A DNA stretch of 43,143 nt from an uncultured Colwellia sp. (GTDB lineage Bacteria > Pseudomonadota > Gammaproteobacteria > Enterobacterales > Alteromonadaceae). Below are positions 18,546 through 28,834 of this stretch, piece after piece. Position 1 is the stretch's first letter. Each line of letters opens with the position of its first letter. The notes under the pieces were generated by a model. The model searched no databases. It saw only the letters and a program-made list of their open reading frames with translations, and had not been told where the DNA came from. The position numbers and the translations under genes were made by a program. The stretch spans positions 1-43,143 of the forward strand of contig CAJWZC010000024.1 in the NCBI GenBank assembly GCA_913049915.1. The letters are read 5' to 3'.

Positions 18546-19140
18546 TTATACGGAGTAACTTCGGCAATCTTTGCAGGTCAGGAAAATGAGTGTAATTTTG
18601 AAAGTATTCAAAGAGAGATAAAAGAAGCGTATCAATTAAGTAAAAAACTCTACCTAGTAAATAATGTAGCGCCACATAAAGGTAAACTAAAAAACGTTTC
18701 TAAAGGATATTGCACCTTTTGTTACCATGAAGCCAAATGTATTAATCATGTCTTATCCTGATGTTATTATACTGGCTATAGAAAACTTTCCTGATATGCC
18801 TATTCACTTGTCAGTACAAGCAAATGTATTCAATTAGGCGACTGTTGGATTTTAGCAGCAACAGGGGAAAGATAGGAATATTATCGAGAGCACTATCCCT
18901 TGATGACATTGAAGATATAAGACATCATTTTAGTGACATGGAATTAGAAAAATTTGTTCATGACACTATTTTTATGACTTACTCTAGTCCTATTTACTTT
19001 CAAGCTATGTCAATAAAAGAGAAAAATTCAAGCAACCTGCACTAACTAATGCCATTAGAAGTATGGTGTTCATGAAGCCTGATATAGATAGTATTAAAGA
19101 TGAAGAGATTTTATCGTCAAAAAATATAATGGTTACTTAG
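18546..19140 (+). pseudogene. trhP: Relic of trhP (yegQ), U32-family tRNA hydroxylation protein
   Basis: Pieces in several frames line up in order with the N-terminal half of TrhP/YegQ. LYGVTSAIFAGQ corresponds to YGADAVYAGQ. EAYQLSKKLYLVNNVAPH corresponds to EAHALGKKFYVV.NIAPH. VLIMSYPDVI and FPDMPIHLSVQAN match ALIMSDPGLI and FPEMPIHLSVQAN. ILSRALSLDDIEDIRHH and DMELEKFVHD match ILSRELSLEEIEEIR and DMEIEIFVHG. ALTNA replaces the cysteine motif CTNAC. Internal stops occur near 18755, 18835 and 18853, there are several frameshifts, a deletion of about a dozen codons follows AGQ, and the C-terminal half is absent. TrhP works in tRNA uridine-34 hydroxylation, so a functional copy may exist elsewhere. 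Confidence 0.78.
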
Positions 19141-19185
19141 CTAATAACTAGTTAACATTATAAATTTTTTCTTTCCCTGAGTATT

Positions 19186-19225
19186 AGTAACTCCCAGTAA
19201 TAAAAATTGATTACTGGGAGTTACT
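19186..19225 (-). terminator. Perfect 16-bp inverted repeat just after cysB
   Basis: AGTAACTCCCAGTAAT, an 8-base loop, then the exact reverse complement ATTACTGGGAGTTACT. It begins 7 bp after the cysB stop codon. The stem is long and perfect but is not followed by a U-tract on either strand, so it may be a 3'-end stabilising hairpin or a rho-assisted terminator and not a classical one. Confidence 0.6.
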
Positions 19226-19232
19226 CAAAAGC

Positions 19233-20252
<1,020 letters not shown>

Positions 20253-20485
20253 TTATACCAAAATAATATACTTAATTGGACATTTATACCATAATAACTT
20301 TTACTTTTTGTAAATAAAATAGCTCACTTCACTGAAATTCTTTAAAGATTATTTTTTACTTAGTTATAATATATTGACAAATAGCTTTTTTATGTCTTTT
20401 TAAGCTAAATATACAACTAGTACTATGCTAAACAAAGCATTTTTTGTAGACTGCTTAGTAGTTTATTTATTCAAGAGAATCTTAA

Positions 20486-21256
20486 ATGGTTGCTATTATT
20501 GTTGGGTTAATTATTGCCTTAATCGTTATTGTTGTTGTGGTAACTTCCATTCAACAACATAAAGAAAAATTAGAAGCAGAAAAACGTATTAAAGTCTCGA
20601 AGCAAAAAGCGATTATTGATGAAAGTGAAGAGCTAATCCTAAATTTAGCTAATTTACCCAATAACCCAAACATTATCAAAATATTAAACCGTCGCAGTTT
20701 AAATGCAGCTAAGACCATGCAAGAACTTATGCCAGTAGTAAAAGGGATTAAAAAAAGAGTTCAAGAATTAACATCACAATTAAAAGCTTCGGAAGACCTT
20801 GCTGATACGCAAAACGTGACAGAAGATAATTTTACCTTTCCAGATAACGAGCAACAACTTGTTGCTATTTTACAATGTATTAAAAAGTTGCGTGCGGTAC
20901 TTAAGTCTGAACAAACCAAAGGCGCTTTAGATGCTCAGACTTTCTCTACAGAAGACCAACGATTAGCTACCATGCAATTAAAAATCAATATTGAAAGCTT
21001 AGTTAAACGCGGTACTATTGCTTTTAACAAGGAAATGCTTGGCTCCGCTAGACAGTATTTTGAAAAAGCATTGCAAAGTTTATTGAGCACCACGGTAAAA
21101 AATGACTATGTAACGACTAGACAAGCTGATGTTGCACAACATTTAGAAGGTATTACTGATGCTTTAAAACATACTAATGCTAAAGATGCAGCGAAAAAAG
21201 CAAAAAGTGAGGAAAATGAACTAGATTTATTATTTCAACCAAAGAAAAAGTGGTAA
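20486..21256 (+). CDS. Membrane-anchored coiled-coil protein of unknown function
   Basis: I do not recognise a characterised family. The 256-residue protein starts with one strong N-terminal membrane helix (VAIIVGLIIALIVIVVVVTSI, residues 2-22) and then a charged helical region (KEKLEAEKRIKVSKQKA). The remainder is predicted to be helical and soluble, with a TPR-like stretch RGTIAFNKEMLGSARQYFEKALQSLL near 170-196 and a basic tail ending QPKKKW. The most likely topology is N-out with a cytoplasmic body. It is divergent from cysB and precedes an RRF_GI-family gene and topA. Similar proteins annotated as hypothetical occur in related genomes as far as I recall. Confidence 0.75.
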   Translation: MVAIIVGLIIALIVIVVVVTSIQQHKEKLEAEKRIKVSKQKAIIDESEELILNLANLPNNPNIIKILNRRSLNAAKTMQELMPVVKGIKKRVQELTSQLKASEDLADTQNVTEDNFTFPDNEQQLVAILQCIKKLRAVLKSEQTKGALDAQTFSTEDQRLATMQLKINIESLVKRGTIAFNKEMLGSARQYFEKALQSLLSTTVKNDYVTTRQADVAQHLEGITDALKHTNAKDAAKKAKSEENELDLLFQPKKKW

Positions 21257-21276
21257 TTTCTACTCAATATTTCAAA

Positions 21277-21321
21277 TCACATGAACACATAGTTTACATT
21301 AAATGATGTTTGTTCATGTGA
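21277..21321 (+). terminator. Inverted repeat after the coiled-coil gene
   Basis: TCACATGAACA and its exact complement TGTTCATGTGA are separated by 23 bases, and part of that loop can pair further (CACAT with ATGTT, imperfectly). It starts 20 bp after the stop codon. No U-tract follows, so a processing or stabilising hairpin is also possible. Confidence 0.5.
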
Positions 21322-21379
21322 CTTGGTTATATTTCAGTTTATCCTATAGTTATCTAAACTATTCAAAACAATTAATACT

Positions 21380-21748
21380 GTGGAAATAATTAACGCTATT
21401 AACCTACCCTCGTTTTTACGCCGAACAATGAAATCTTACGCGGTAAAAGCTTATATAAGGCAACAAGGTTGTGACTTAAGTCGTGTAGGTCGCTCTAGAA
21501 ACTGGCAATTAAAAGCAACGTCTACTCAATTACAATCCATCGTGTCATTTATAGAACATGAAAATGAAGTCAGCTGGCTATGGCTAGCAAAACGACTTAA
21601 AAAAGAATATAAAGACTTAAATCATGAAGATATCATAACTATTGCAAGCAATCTAAATACCTTAACTATCGCTGCTTTGATGGCACAAACCGATTGTACA
21701 TTAGAACAAGCACGAAAAGTATTAGATGAGCTAGAAGGGATAGACTAG
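21380..21748 (+). CDS. RRF_GI-family protein (named ribosome recycling factor family, function unproven)
   Basis: A 122-residue protein that begins with a GTG codon and has no clear ribosome site. A later ATG at 21428 would cut off the conserved start INLPSFLRR, so I keep the GTG. Conserved features are INLPSFLRR, GCDLSRVGRSRNWQL and the end TIAALMAQTDCTLEQARKVLDE. These match the small RRF_GI family (Pfam PF12614 from memory) of Vibrionales and Alteromonadales. Despite its name the family is not the true ribosome recycling factor, and its function is unknown. The GRSRNWQL motif and basic charge suggest nucleic-acid or ribosome binding, which is inference. It converges on topA across a strong shared terminator. 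Confidence 0.65.
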   Translation: MEIINAINLPSFLRRTMKSYAVKAYIRQQGCDLSRVGRSRNWQLKATSTQLQSIVSFIEHENEVSWLWLAKRLKKEYKDLNHEDIITIASNLNTLTIAALMAQTDCTLEQARKVLDELEGID

Positions 21749-21774
21749 GTTTCACAGTAACGTTTACTGAGCAC

Positions 21775-21806
21775 AAAAAATAGGTACCTTAAGTACCTAT
21801 TTTTTT
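21775..21806 (+). terminator. Bidirectional terminator between the RRF_GI gene and topA
   Basis: AAAAAATAGGTAC, loop CTTAA, GTACCTATTTTTTT. The 13-bp stem is perfect and has A and T runs on its two sides, so it serves the plus-strand small gene and the minus-strand topA. Confidence 0.92.
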
Positions 21807-21820
21807 AATGTTAACTTTCT

Positions 21821-24529
21821 TTATTCAACAGCAGCTTTTTTAGTTACCTTTTTTACTGCGGGTTTCTTTGCTGTAATTTTTTTAACTACTTTCTTTTTAG
21901 GCTTAGGAATCTCTTCGACCCACTTACCATTAATATATTTAGCAGTCCAACCCGTTGCTTTAGGCTTGCCTTCTTCGGTAGCAATCTCTGTCATTACATA
22001 CTGTTCTTTGGTTTTACGGCTGTAACGTACTACCGATAAATTGCCCTCGTTATCTTTTACTGGTGCCTCAGCTAAATAATAGAATTTTTCAGAAATACGG
22101 TCTTTAAAACGCTGTAGTTCGGCAACTTTCGGCGCTCGAGTTTCACGAGAACGAGGGAAAGTATGCGCAGCTAAAAAGATACCTGCAGCACCATCACGCA
22201 ATACAAAGTGAGCTTCAGACTTTTCACACTCTAGTTCTGGTAATTGCACAGGGTCTTCTTTTGGAGGCGCGGCTTCACCACTGGCTAATAACTTACGGGT
22301 ATTTTTACATTCTTCATTAGTACAATCAAAATACTTACCAAAACGGCCTGATTTCAATTCCATTGGTGCTTCACAACGGTCACAATCTAAAATAGGCCCA
22401 TCATAACCTTTAATTTTAAATTCGCCCTTTTCTACTTCAATACCATCACATACAGGGTTATTACCACAAACATGTAACTTACGTGTTTCGTCAATTAGGT
22501 AGCTATCCATCGCAGTACCACATTTATCACAACGACGCATTGCCATAAGCGCTTCGGTTTCAGCATCTTCAGCTAAAACACTTTCAGCCTCTTCACCAGC
22601 GGTTAAGTTCATGGTTTTTGTACAGCGTTCTTTTGGTGGTAGAGCATAACCAGAACAACCTAAAAACACCCCCGTTTGAGCCGTTCGAATACCCATTTTA
22701 CGATTACAAGTAGGACAATCTATATCAGTTAATACCGGCTCATTGGTTTGCATGCCTCCATCTTCTGATGGTTGGTCAGCTTTTGATAATTGTTTGGTAA
22801 AGTTTTTATAAAACTCATCTAAAACCCCCTTCCAATTCGCAGTACCACCTGCTATTTCATCAAGCTCTTGTTCCATATTCGAGGTAAATTCGTAACTCAT
22901 TAACTTCTCAAAGCTACCAGATAAACTGTTAGTAACAATTTCACCCATTTTTTCAGCGTAAAAACGTTTTTTTTCTAATCGAACATAACCACGATCTTGA
23001 ATCGTTGAAATAATAGACGCATACGTTGAAGGTCTACCGATAGAACGTTTTTCTAACTCTTTTACCAATGATGCTTCGCCAAAACGTGCTGGTGGTTTAG
23101 TGAAGTGCTGAGTTGGCTCGATATTATCTAACGATAATTTTTCGCCAACTTTTAAATCAGGTAAATGTGTATCATCACCTTTACTTAACTGTGGATGAAC
23201 AATTGTCCAACCATCAAACTGCATCACTCGTCCTTTAGCTTTTAAATCAAAGGTTGCTGCACTGATCGTTAAGGTACTTACCGTATAACGAGCAGCAGTC
23301 ATTTGACAGGCAACAAACTGACGCCAAATTAGCTCATAAAGTCTTTTTGCATCAGGTTCAATACCTTCAAGAAATGCAGCTTCAAGTTTAACATTTGATG
23401 GGCGTATTGCTTCATGCGCCTCTTGAGCTCCGGCTTTAGATCCATAAACTTTTACTTTTTCAGGTAAGTAGTTTTCACCAAAGCTGTTCGTAATGTAATT
23501 ACGACACATCTCTACTGCATCTTTACTTAGATTGGTTGAATCGGTACGCATATAAGTAATATGACCCGCTTCATACAAACGCTGGGCTAAACCCATGGTA
23601 CGTTTTACGCCGTAACCCAATTTAGTACTAGCAGCTTGCTGTAGCGTAGAGGTAATAAACGGCGCTGATGGTGTACTTTTTGACGGTTTATCTTCACGCT
23701 TACTCACAGCATAATCAGCCAGTTTCAAGATGGCTAAAGCGGCATTAGTCTGTTTTTCATTAGTCGGTTTAAAAGGTTTACCATTATCATGAGTCACATC
23801 AAGGGCTAGTACTTCACCTGTTGATGAGTGGGTATCCGCAATAATTTCCCAAAACTCTTTTGGATCAAACGCTTTGATTTCGCGTTCTTTTTCAACCACT
23901 AACTTTACTGCAACAGATTGAACACGTCCTGCAGACAAACCACGCGCTACTTTTTTCCATAGCAATGGGCTGACCATAAAGCCAACGACACGGTCGAGAA
24001 AGCGCCTTGCTTGCTGGGCATTAACACCCGGCATACTTAATTCGCCTGGCGTTGAAAATGCCTGTTGAATTGACGTCTCAGTTATTTCATTGAAAACTAC
24101 ACGACGGAACTTTTCATCTTCTCCACCAATAATTTCTTTTAAATGCCAAGCTATCGCTTCTCCCTCCCGATCCAAATCGGTTGCGAGATATATAATGTCT
24201 GCTTTCTCTGCTAACTTTTGCAGTTCAGCAACAACTTTTTCTTTACCTGGTAATATTTGATAATTGGCAGCCCAGTTCTTATCAGGGTCAATACCCATAC
24301 GGTTAACCAAAGCTTGCTTATCACGCTTAGCTTTGTATTTAGCTTTTGCCACTGGTTCCATCTTACGAACTTCAGCCGGAGACTTAGCCGCAACTTTTTT
24401 GCCGGTGCTGCTATGGGGAAGATCACGTATATGACCAACACTAGACTTTACAATAAAGTCATTACCTAAATATTTATTAATTGTTTTCGCTTTGGCTGGC
24501 GACTCGACAATAACTAGTGATTTTGCCAT
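21821..24529 (-). CDS. topA: DNA topoisomerase I
   Basis: A 902-residue type IA topoisomerase that relaxes negative supercoils. The N-terminal Toprim domain has [18 protein letters not shown] and [15 protein letters not shown]. The active-site Tyr is in [14 protein letters not shown] near residue 325. Three or four C-terminal zinc-ribbon units follow: CPTCNRKM...[15 protein letters not shown]...VCGNNPVC, and CDRCEAPM...FDCTNEEC. A final Lys-rich tail (about 25 residues, [20 protein letters not shown]) is longer than in E. coli (865 residues) and probably binds DNA or RNA polymerase. It lies in the E. coli-like order sohB-topA-cysB. Confidence 0.98.
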   Translation of the reverse strand: MAKSLVIVESPAKAKTINKYLGNDFIVKSSVGHIRDLPHSSTGKKVAAKSPAEVRKMEPVAKAKYKAKRDKQALVNRMGIDPDKNWAANYQILPGKEKVVAELQKLAEKADIIYLATDLDREGEAIAWHLKEIIGGEDEKFRRVVFNEITETSIQQAFSTPGELSMPGVNAQQARRFLDRVVGFMVSPLLWKKVARGLSAGRVQSVAVKLVVEKEREIKAFDPKEFWEIIADTHSSTGEVLALDVTHDNGKPFKPTNEKQTNAALAILKLADYAVSKREDKPSKSTPSAPFITSTLQQAASTKLGYGVKRTMGLAQRLYEAGHITYMRTDSTNLSKDAVEMCRNYITNSFGENYLPEKVKVYGSKAGAQEAHEAIRPSNVKLEAAFLEGIEPDAKRLYELIWRQFVACQMTAARYTVSTLTISAATFDLKAKGRVMQFDGWTIVHPQLSKGDDTHLPDLKVGEKLSLDNIEPTQHFTKPPARFGEASLVKELEKRSIGRPSTYASIISTIQDRGYVRLEKKRFYAEKMGEIVTNSLSGSFEKLMSYEFTSNMEQELDEIAGGTANWKGVLDEFYKNFTKQLSKADQPSEDGGMQTNEPVLTDIDCPTCNRKMGIRTAQTGVFLGCSGYALPPKERCTKTMNLTAGEEAESVLAEDAETEALMAMRRCDKCGTAMDSYLIDETRKLHVCGNNPVCDGIEVEKGEFKIKGYDGPILDCDRCEAPMELKSGRFGKYFDCTNEECKNTRKLLASGEAAPPKEDPVQLPELECEKSEAHFVLRDGAAGIFLAAHTFPRSRETRAPKVAELQRFKDRISEKFYYLAEAPVKDNEGNLSVVRYSRKTKEQYVMTEIATEEGKPKATGWTAKYINGKWVEEIPKPKKKVVKKITAKKPAVKKVTKKAAVE

Positions 24530-24946
24530 AAAAATTTATAATCCTTCGATAAAAGCAAATTATTTTTTGCCTTTTTATTCAAACGCTAATTTAGTCTTAA
24601 AAGTGCGAGCGTACGTGTTATGAACTTGCTAGCGATAAAAAAAACATTTTATTTAAAATTATTTTTTGCATAACTATTTATAGGTATATCTATAAATATG
24701 CAAACTGACAAGTAATAATTTTACTTCTCAGTAAATGCTATTCACCCAGTTACTGGTTTTAGCTATAATAGGCACTAATTGATATCACTATGCACTTAGT
24801 CACCTTTTGCCTAGATTTAGCGGCAATCATAATCGACTTTACGATAAAACATAAGAGCATAAGGTTAAAAAACTTTAAATAATAAAAGTATGGGGGTCAT
24901 CTTCCTCAATAAATAACCCAGGTAAATAATCAAATAGAGGCTTCAA
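24530..24946. other. 417-bp divergent promoter region between topA and the arginase-family gene
   Basis: No gene is seen. The region must carry both promoters. It is very AT-rich and has a large interrupted palindrome at 24665-24704, given separately. AGAGG precedes the arginase-family ATG by 7 bases. I cannot place either promoter with confidence. Confidence 0.6.
24665..24704. repeat. Interrupted palindrome, candidate operator
   Basis: Left half TTTGCAT then four unpaired bases then ATTTATAG. A 6-base centre GTATAT follows, and then CTATAAAT directly joined to ATGCAAA. All 15 arm positions pair perfectly. It sits about 135 bp from the topA start and about 240 bp from the arginase-family start. 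No bound regulator can be named. Confidence 0.6.
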
Positions 24947-26056
24947 ATGATACCAATCACATCAAAATTTTATAAAAAACTTAGCAATTGCTTGTGTCCA
25001 CCTGGTAACGGCGTATTTACGGTGAATACAGCTAAAGAGCGTAAAGAGCAATTACACCAGACAATTTTCGGACAAGCGGCCGGAGTAGAAGATTTATGGA
25101 AATTATCATTAAATCAACTGCCAGAGGCTTCTAAAGCGGTTATTTTAGGTGTAGCGTCTGATTGTGGTGGTGGCATTTTACGTGGTGCTAACTGGGGACC
25201 ATTATTTTTACGTTCTACATTATTAGAAAGTTATCCAGAATTAACTGCCTTTGATTTAGGTGATGTACGCGTTATTCCCCACTTGTTATCTGATAAATAT
25301 TTAAATGAAGCGACGATAGCTAACTGTAAAAAAGCCTTATACCAAGATGAGCATAGTAATTATCCTGTTAGCCCATTAAGTATTACTGAAGACGTTTTAC
25401 ATGACTTCTATGCTGAATTCCCTGAAAAAGGTATTTTTGGTATTGGTGGTGATCATAGTGTCAGTTACCCGTTAACAAAAGCTTACCTGCAAGCTAAAAA
25501 GCAACAGGGTAAGCGCGCGGCAATAATACACTTTGATGCCCATACTGATTTATTAGTAGAGCGCTTAGGTATTGATTTATGCTTTGGCTCTTGGTGTACT
25601 CATATTTTAGACGACTTACATGAAAAACATCACCTAATTCAAGTAGGTATTCGCTCTAGTGGTAGACCACAAAGTCATTGGGAAGATACCTTTGGTGTAC
25701 GCCAACATTGGGCAAAAGACATTAAAACTCAAGGTGTCAGCCAAACAATAAATAATATCCTTAGCCAACTTGAAGGTGAAAATATTGATGAGCTCTATAT
25801 CAGTTTTGATATAGATGGCATTGATGACAGTTTTGCTTGTGCTACAGGTACGCCTGAGCCTGATGGTTTAATGCCAAATGATACTATGGATATTTTACGC
25901 GCCTTAGCGGCTAAGTACCCTATTACGGGTGCTGATATGATGGAAATAGCCCCTTTTACTGATAGTTGTGGTCAAGGGGTGGCAGGACAAGAGAAAACGT
26001 TAACGGTAGGCGCTGATATATCTGCATTTTTACTTCAAGAAATGGCTAAAAATTAA
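24947..26056 (+). CDS. Arginase/agmatinase/formimidoylglutamase-family ureohydrolase
   Basis: A 369-residue ureohydrolase-fold enzyme. The dinuclear manganese ligands are visible in order: His of GIGGDHSVSY (near 169), Asp-x-His-x-x-x-Asp of HFDAHTD (near 197-202) and the Asp pair of SFDIDGIDDSF (near 288-292). CATGTPEPDG completes the family signature. The protein is longer than E. coli SpeB (306) owing to an N-terminal extension of about 60 residues. The substrate (arginine, agmatine, formimidoylglutamate or another guanidino compound) cannot be decided, because no hut, arg or spe genes are adjacent. It has an AGAGG ribosome site and a strong terminator, so it is a single-gene unit. Confidence 0.82.
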   Translation: MIPITSKFYKKLSNCLCPPGNGVFTVNTAKERKEQLHQTIFGQAAGVEDLWKLSLNQLPEASKAVILGVASDCGGGILRGANWGPLFLRSTLLESYPELTAFDLGDVRVIPHLLSDKYLNEATIANCKKALYQDEHSNYPVSPLSITEDVLHDFYAEFPEKGIFGIGGDHSVSYPLTKAYLQAKKQQGKRAAIIHFDAHTDLLVERLGIDLCFGSWCTHILDDLHEKHHLIQVGIRSSGRPQSHWEDTFGVRQHWAKDIKTQGVSQTINNILSQLEGENIDELYISFDIDGIDDSFACATGTPEPDGLMPNDTMDILRALAAKYPITGADMMEIAPFTDSCGQGVAGQEKTLTVGADISAFLLQEMAKN

Positions 26057-26090
26057 TATAGTCGCTCTCTACAGCTACTTTTTATAAATT

Positions 26091-26118
26091 AAAATGCCGT
26101 TCATTTGAACGGCATTTT
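26091..26118 (+). terminator. Bidirectional terminator after the arginase-family gene
   Basis: AAAATGCCGTTC, loop ATTT, GAACGGCATTTT. The stem is a perfect 12 bp and A/T flanks extend it. It serves the plus-strand arginase-family gene and the minus-strand lipoprotein gene that converge here. Confidence 0.92.
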
Positions 26119-26142
26119 AATTTACAACGATTTGGATAAAGC

Positions 26143-28569
26143 TTACTTAATCACTATAGAAATATCCGAATACAGTGTTGATAATCCACCTGGAGTTTCA
26201 ACTTCAACAATTAAGCTACCTGCTTTAAGCTCTTTTTCGCCTTTAATCGAAACACCGAAAGCTAAACCACCGTTATGATTATCATTGGGCCAAACATAAC
26301 TACTAGGACCAACTATTGAGCCAACAGTAGCAGTAAAAGTAACTGTTGTACCTGCTGGCATAGGTTGATTATGTAAGTCGGCAATAATCACCGTTGCAGA
26401 GCCTACATTTTCACCAGCAATATTAACAGTCTCGTCGGTGTCATCTCTAAGGCCAGCATCAATATCAGCTACTGCATCGATAGTTGAAGCGATAGCAAAA
26501 TTGGCTGAACTACCTGACATAACCAAAACTAGGGTTCCTCTGACATTAAGAGACTTTTGTGTAGAACAACCTTCATGTGCAGGTATTGAACACAATACAC
26601 CATTATATTTATCATCTTTTTGATCAAAAGTGCCACTGTTATTAAAATCGACAAATTCTTCTAAGGCGCCACTGCTATTAACATCATTTCCTTCAGTAGG
26701 ATTATAGAAACCATCTTCGTTATGGTCAACAAAGGCTTCTTTTAAATCATAATCATTACCGCTAATATCTTTACCTAAAAATGCAGCCATTTCACTGGCA
26801 TCAAAACGTGCATTACCATTTAAATCAGGAAAAGACTCTTCACCAATTGCTGTAGCCGTAATCGTCGCACGACCACCAAACTTTTGCCCCATGGTATTAT
26901 CAATTTCAGGAAGGTGTGTTAAATTATTTTCATCCCCTAATACAAGTCCTTCTGGCCGAGGTTGTTGGCTAAACCACTTAACCGTACATGAACCATTTAC
27001 TGTGATACAAGAGGGTTCAATAGAGCCACCCTCGGTAGTAAAATTAACCGCAGTTCCATCCGGTGCGAGGTTATTAAAGGCATCAGCTAAACGTGCTGTG
27101 ACTTCTACTTCAGTACCGTCTATATCCCAACCTTCAGGATTTAAAATACTTGCAGATAAACTGAAACTGTCTTGATCAGGAATACCGGTAGATACCACTA
27201 GCAGGCTTGATTGTGAAGAAATTACTGGCGAGCTACTATCAATAGTTGCCTGAACTCTTATACTGGTAGCAACGGTACCTGAATTAACTACCGTTTGTAC
27301 TATACCTTCACTATTGGTCGTGGCGCTAGCAGGTATTAATTGAACGTTACCAACATCCGTGTTCAGCACAAAGTTCACTGCTTGGTTATTAACAGGGTTA
27401 GAATTAGTATCTAACACTCTAAATAAAACAACAGCACTTTCTGAGCCACCTACACTACCAGTACCTAGAATTGAAATATTTTCTGGTATTGAGGAGATAA
27501 ATTCAATACTACCAACATCTGCTGATAATACATTTACAGTTGTTGTCGCTGATAAATTAATACCACCCGCATTAGCGCTAACGTTAATAGGATCATCACC
27601 TACACAGCCCTTTGCTAAATATGTACTAGTAGCAATACCATTAGATGTTGTAATAGGAGAACTTAATAAGGCTGTAGGTGTTCCTATACTGGAACAACTA
27701 GATGAGAAATTCACGTCTACAGGCTCAGTAAATAGATTCCCTTGATCATCGATTATATTTACTGTTACTACCGTAGTACCACCAGCAGATATTTGCTCAA
27801 GACTTATATCTGCAACATTTTCAATAAAAGGGGCGCCACTACCCATAGTCACAGATGAAGAGCCTACAACTAATAGAACTTGCCCTGTCTCTCCGCTAAC
27901 GATACTAGCCGTAATAGTACCCGCACCTAAACTACCGTTAGCTAAAATATCAACACTAGCTTGATGAATATCATTGGTGATAGCTGTTGGGATAGGGATA
28001 TCACCTACTGTAGTATTAAAAGTGACTATCACTGGAGAGCTAATTCCATTAATTTGAGCTATTACCTTACCTGATTTAGATGAGGTGATTGTTTCTGTTG
28101 GATTACCATCGCTATCCACTAGTGTGAGCAAAATATTGACATCACCTACAACATTAATATCATCACCTTGAGTAGTAAAACCTATCTTAGCTTCTTGCCC
28201 TGTTGATAAACTCGCCGTTATTTCACCTGCACCACGAACACTGCCCGCGGTTAAAGTGATTTCAGCACTACCTTCTAGATCTGTTAATGCTGTACCCAAA
28301 GCTGGAGAAAAGACACCAAGTGTTGAAGAGAAGGTGATAAGTTGATTTGATATAGCAGAAGAACCTGATAGCTTGGCAATAACTGTTATAGGTGCTTCCC
28401 CTGTAATAATCCTGTTTGATATGGCTAACGATATGACTAAGTCATCAGTTGTCCCAATATCGCCACTTTCACCACCACCTGTTAGATCACCACCTTCACC
28501 ACCACATGCTAGAAGTGTCATCATTGACATCAATAACATGGTAAAACTAAAACGTCGAATAAACTGCAT
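26143..28569 (-). CDS. Lipoprotein with repeated Ig-like (Big1/invasin-type) domains
   Basis: An 808-residue secreted lipoprotein. The lipobox is TLLAC with the lipidated Cys at 22, followed by a Gly-rich linker. The body consists of tandem bacterial Ig-like repeats of about 90-100 residues. These are seen in phrases such as ITFSSTLGVFSPALGTALTD, VNFSSSCSSIGTPTALLSS, VNFVLNTDVGNVQLIP and VNFTTEGGSIEPSC, each of which resembles the Big1 strand pattern. Residues about 580-655 hold an insertion with four Asp-rich loops (DLNGNARFDASE, DHNEDGFYNPTE, DVNSSGALEE, DFNNSGTFDQKDD) that look like calcium sites. It is probably anchored in the outer membrane with a role in adhesion or matrix binding, which is inference. 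Confidence 0.8.
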   Translation of the reverse strand: MQFIRRFSFTMLLMSMMTLLACGGEGGDLTGGGESGDIGTTDDLVISLAISNRIITGEAPITVIAKLSGSSAISNQLITFSSTLGVFSPALGTALTDLEGSAEITLTAGSVRGAGEITASLSTGQEAKIGFTTQGDDINVVGDVNILLTLVDSDGNPTETITSSKSGKVIAQINGISSPVIVTFNTTVGDIPIPTAITNDIHQASVDILANGSLGAGTITASIVSGETGQVLLVVGSSSVTMGSGAPFIENVADISLEQISAGGTTVVTVNIIDDQGNLFTEPVDVNFSSSCSSIGTPTALLSSPITTSNGIATSTYLAKGCVGDDPINVSANAGGINLSATTTVNVLSADVGSIEFISSIPENISILGTGSVGGSESAVVLFRVLDTNSNPVNNQAVNFVLNTDVGNVQLIPASATTNSEGIVQTVVNSGTVATSIRVQATIDSSSPVISSQSSLLVVSTGIPDQDSFSLSASILNPEGWDIDGTEVEVTARLADAFNNLAPDGTAVNFTTEGGSIEPSCITVNGSCTVKWFSQQPRPEGLVLGDENNLTHLPEIDNTMGQKFGGRATITATAIGEESFPDLNGNARFDASEMAAFLGKDISGNDYDLKEAFVDHNEDGFYNPTEGNDVNSSGALEEFVDFNNSGTFDQKDDKYNGVLCSIPAHEGCSTQKSLNVRGTLVLVMSGSSANFAIASTIDAVADIDAGLRDDTDETVNIAGENVGSATVIIADLHNQPMPAGTTVTFTATVGSIVGPSSYVWPNDNHNGGLAFGVSIKGEKELKAGSLIVEVETPGGLSTLYSDISIVIK

Positions 28570-28760
28570 AAAGGGATCCCAAATTTCATTTTTTAGATAT
28601 ACTTAATGACTCATATTAACTGATAAATAACAAAAAGGTACTGCTTATTATAAATAAATTACAAACACCTATCTTGTTAAACAGTTTTTACTTATGGCTA
28701 TGCTAACTATAGCTAAAATAAAGTAGTTTTTAATCTAGGTAATTATTGCTAACCTTAGTG

Positions 28761-28790
28761 CTGAACTCGGATGTGTAATATATGTATAAT
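28761..28790 (+). promoter_or_regulatory. Possible sigma-70 promoter of the symporter gene
   Basis: TATAAT at 28785-28790 with a weak CTGAAC at 28761-28766 (18-bp spacer). The start codon is 45 bp downstream. The -10 is perfect but the -35 is poor. Confidence 0.4.
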
Positions 28791-28834
28791 AATTACAACT
28801 TAACTTACAACCTAGCTGAAGTAACATAGACCCT

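Noticed and set aside
18484-18675. 63-codon frame on the minus strand
   Set aside because: It overlaps the trhP relic on the opposite strand and shows no recognisable motif.
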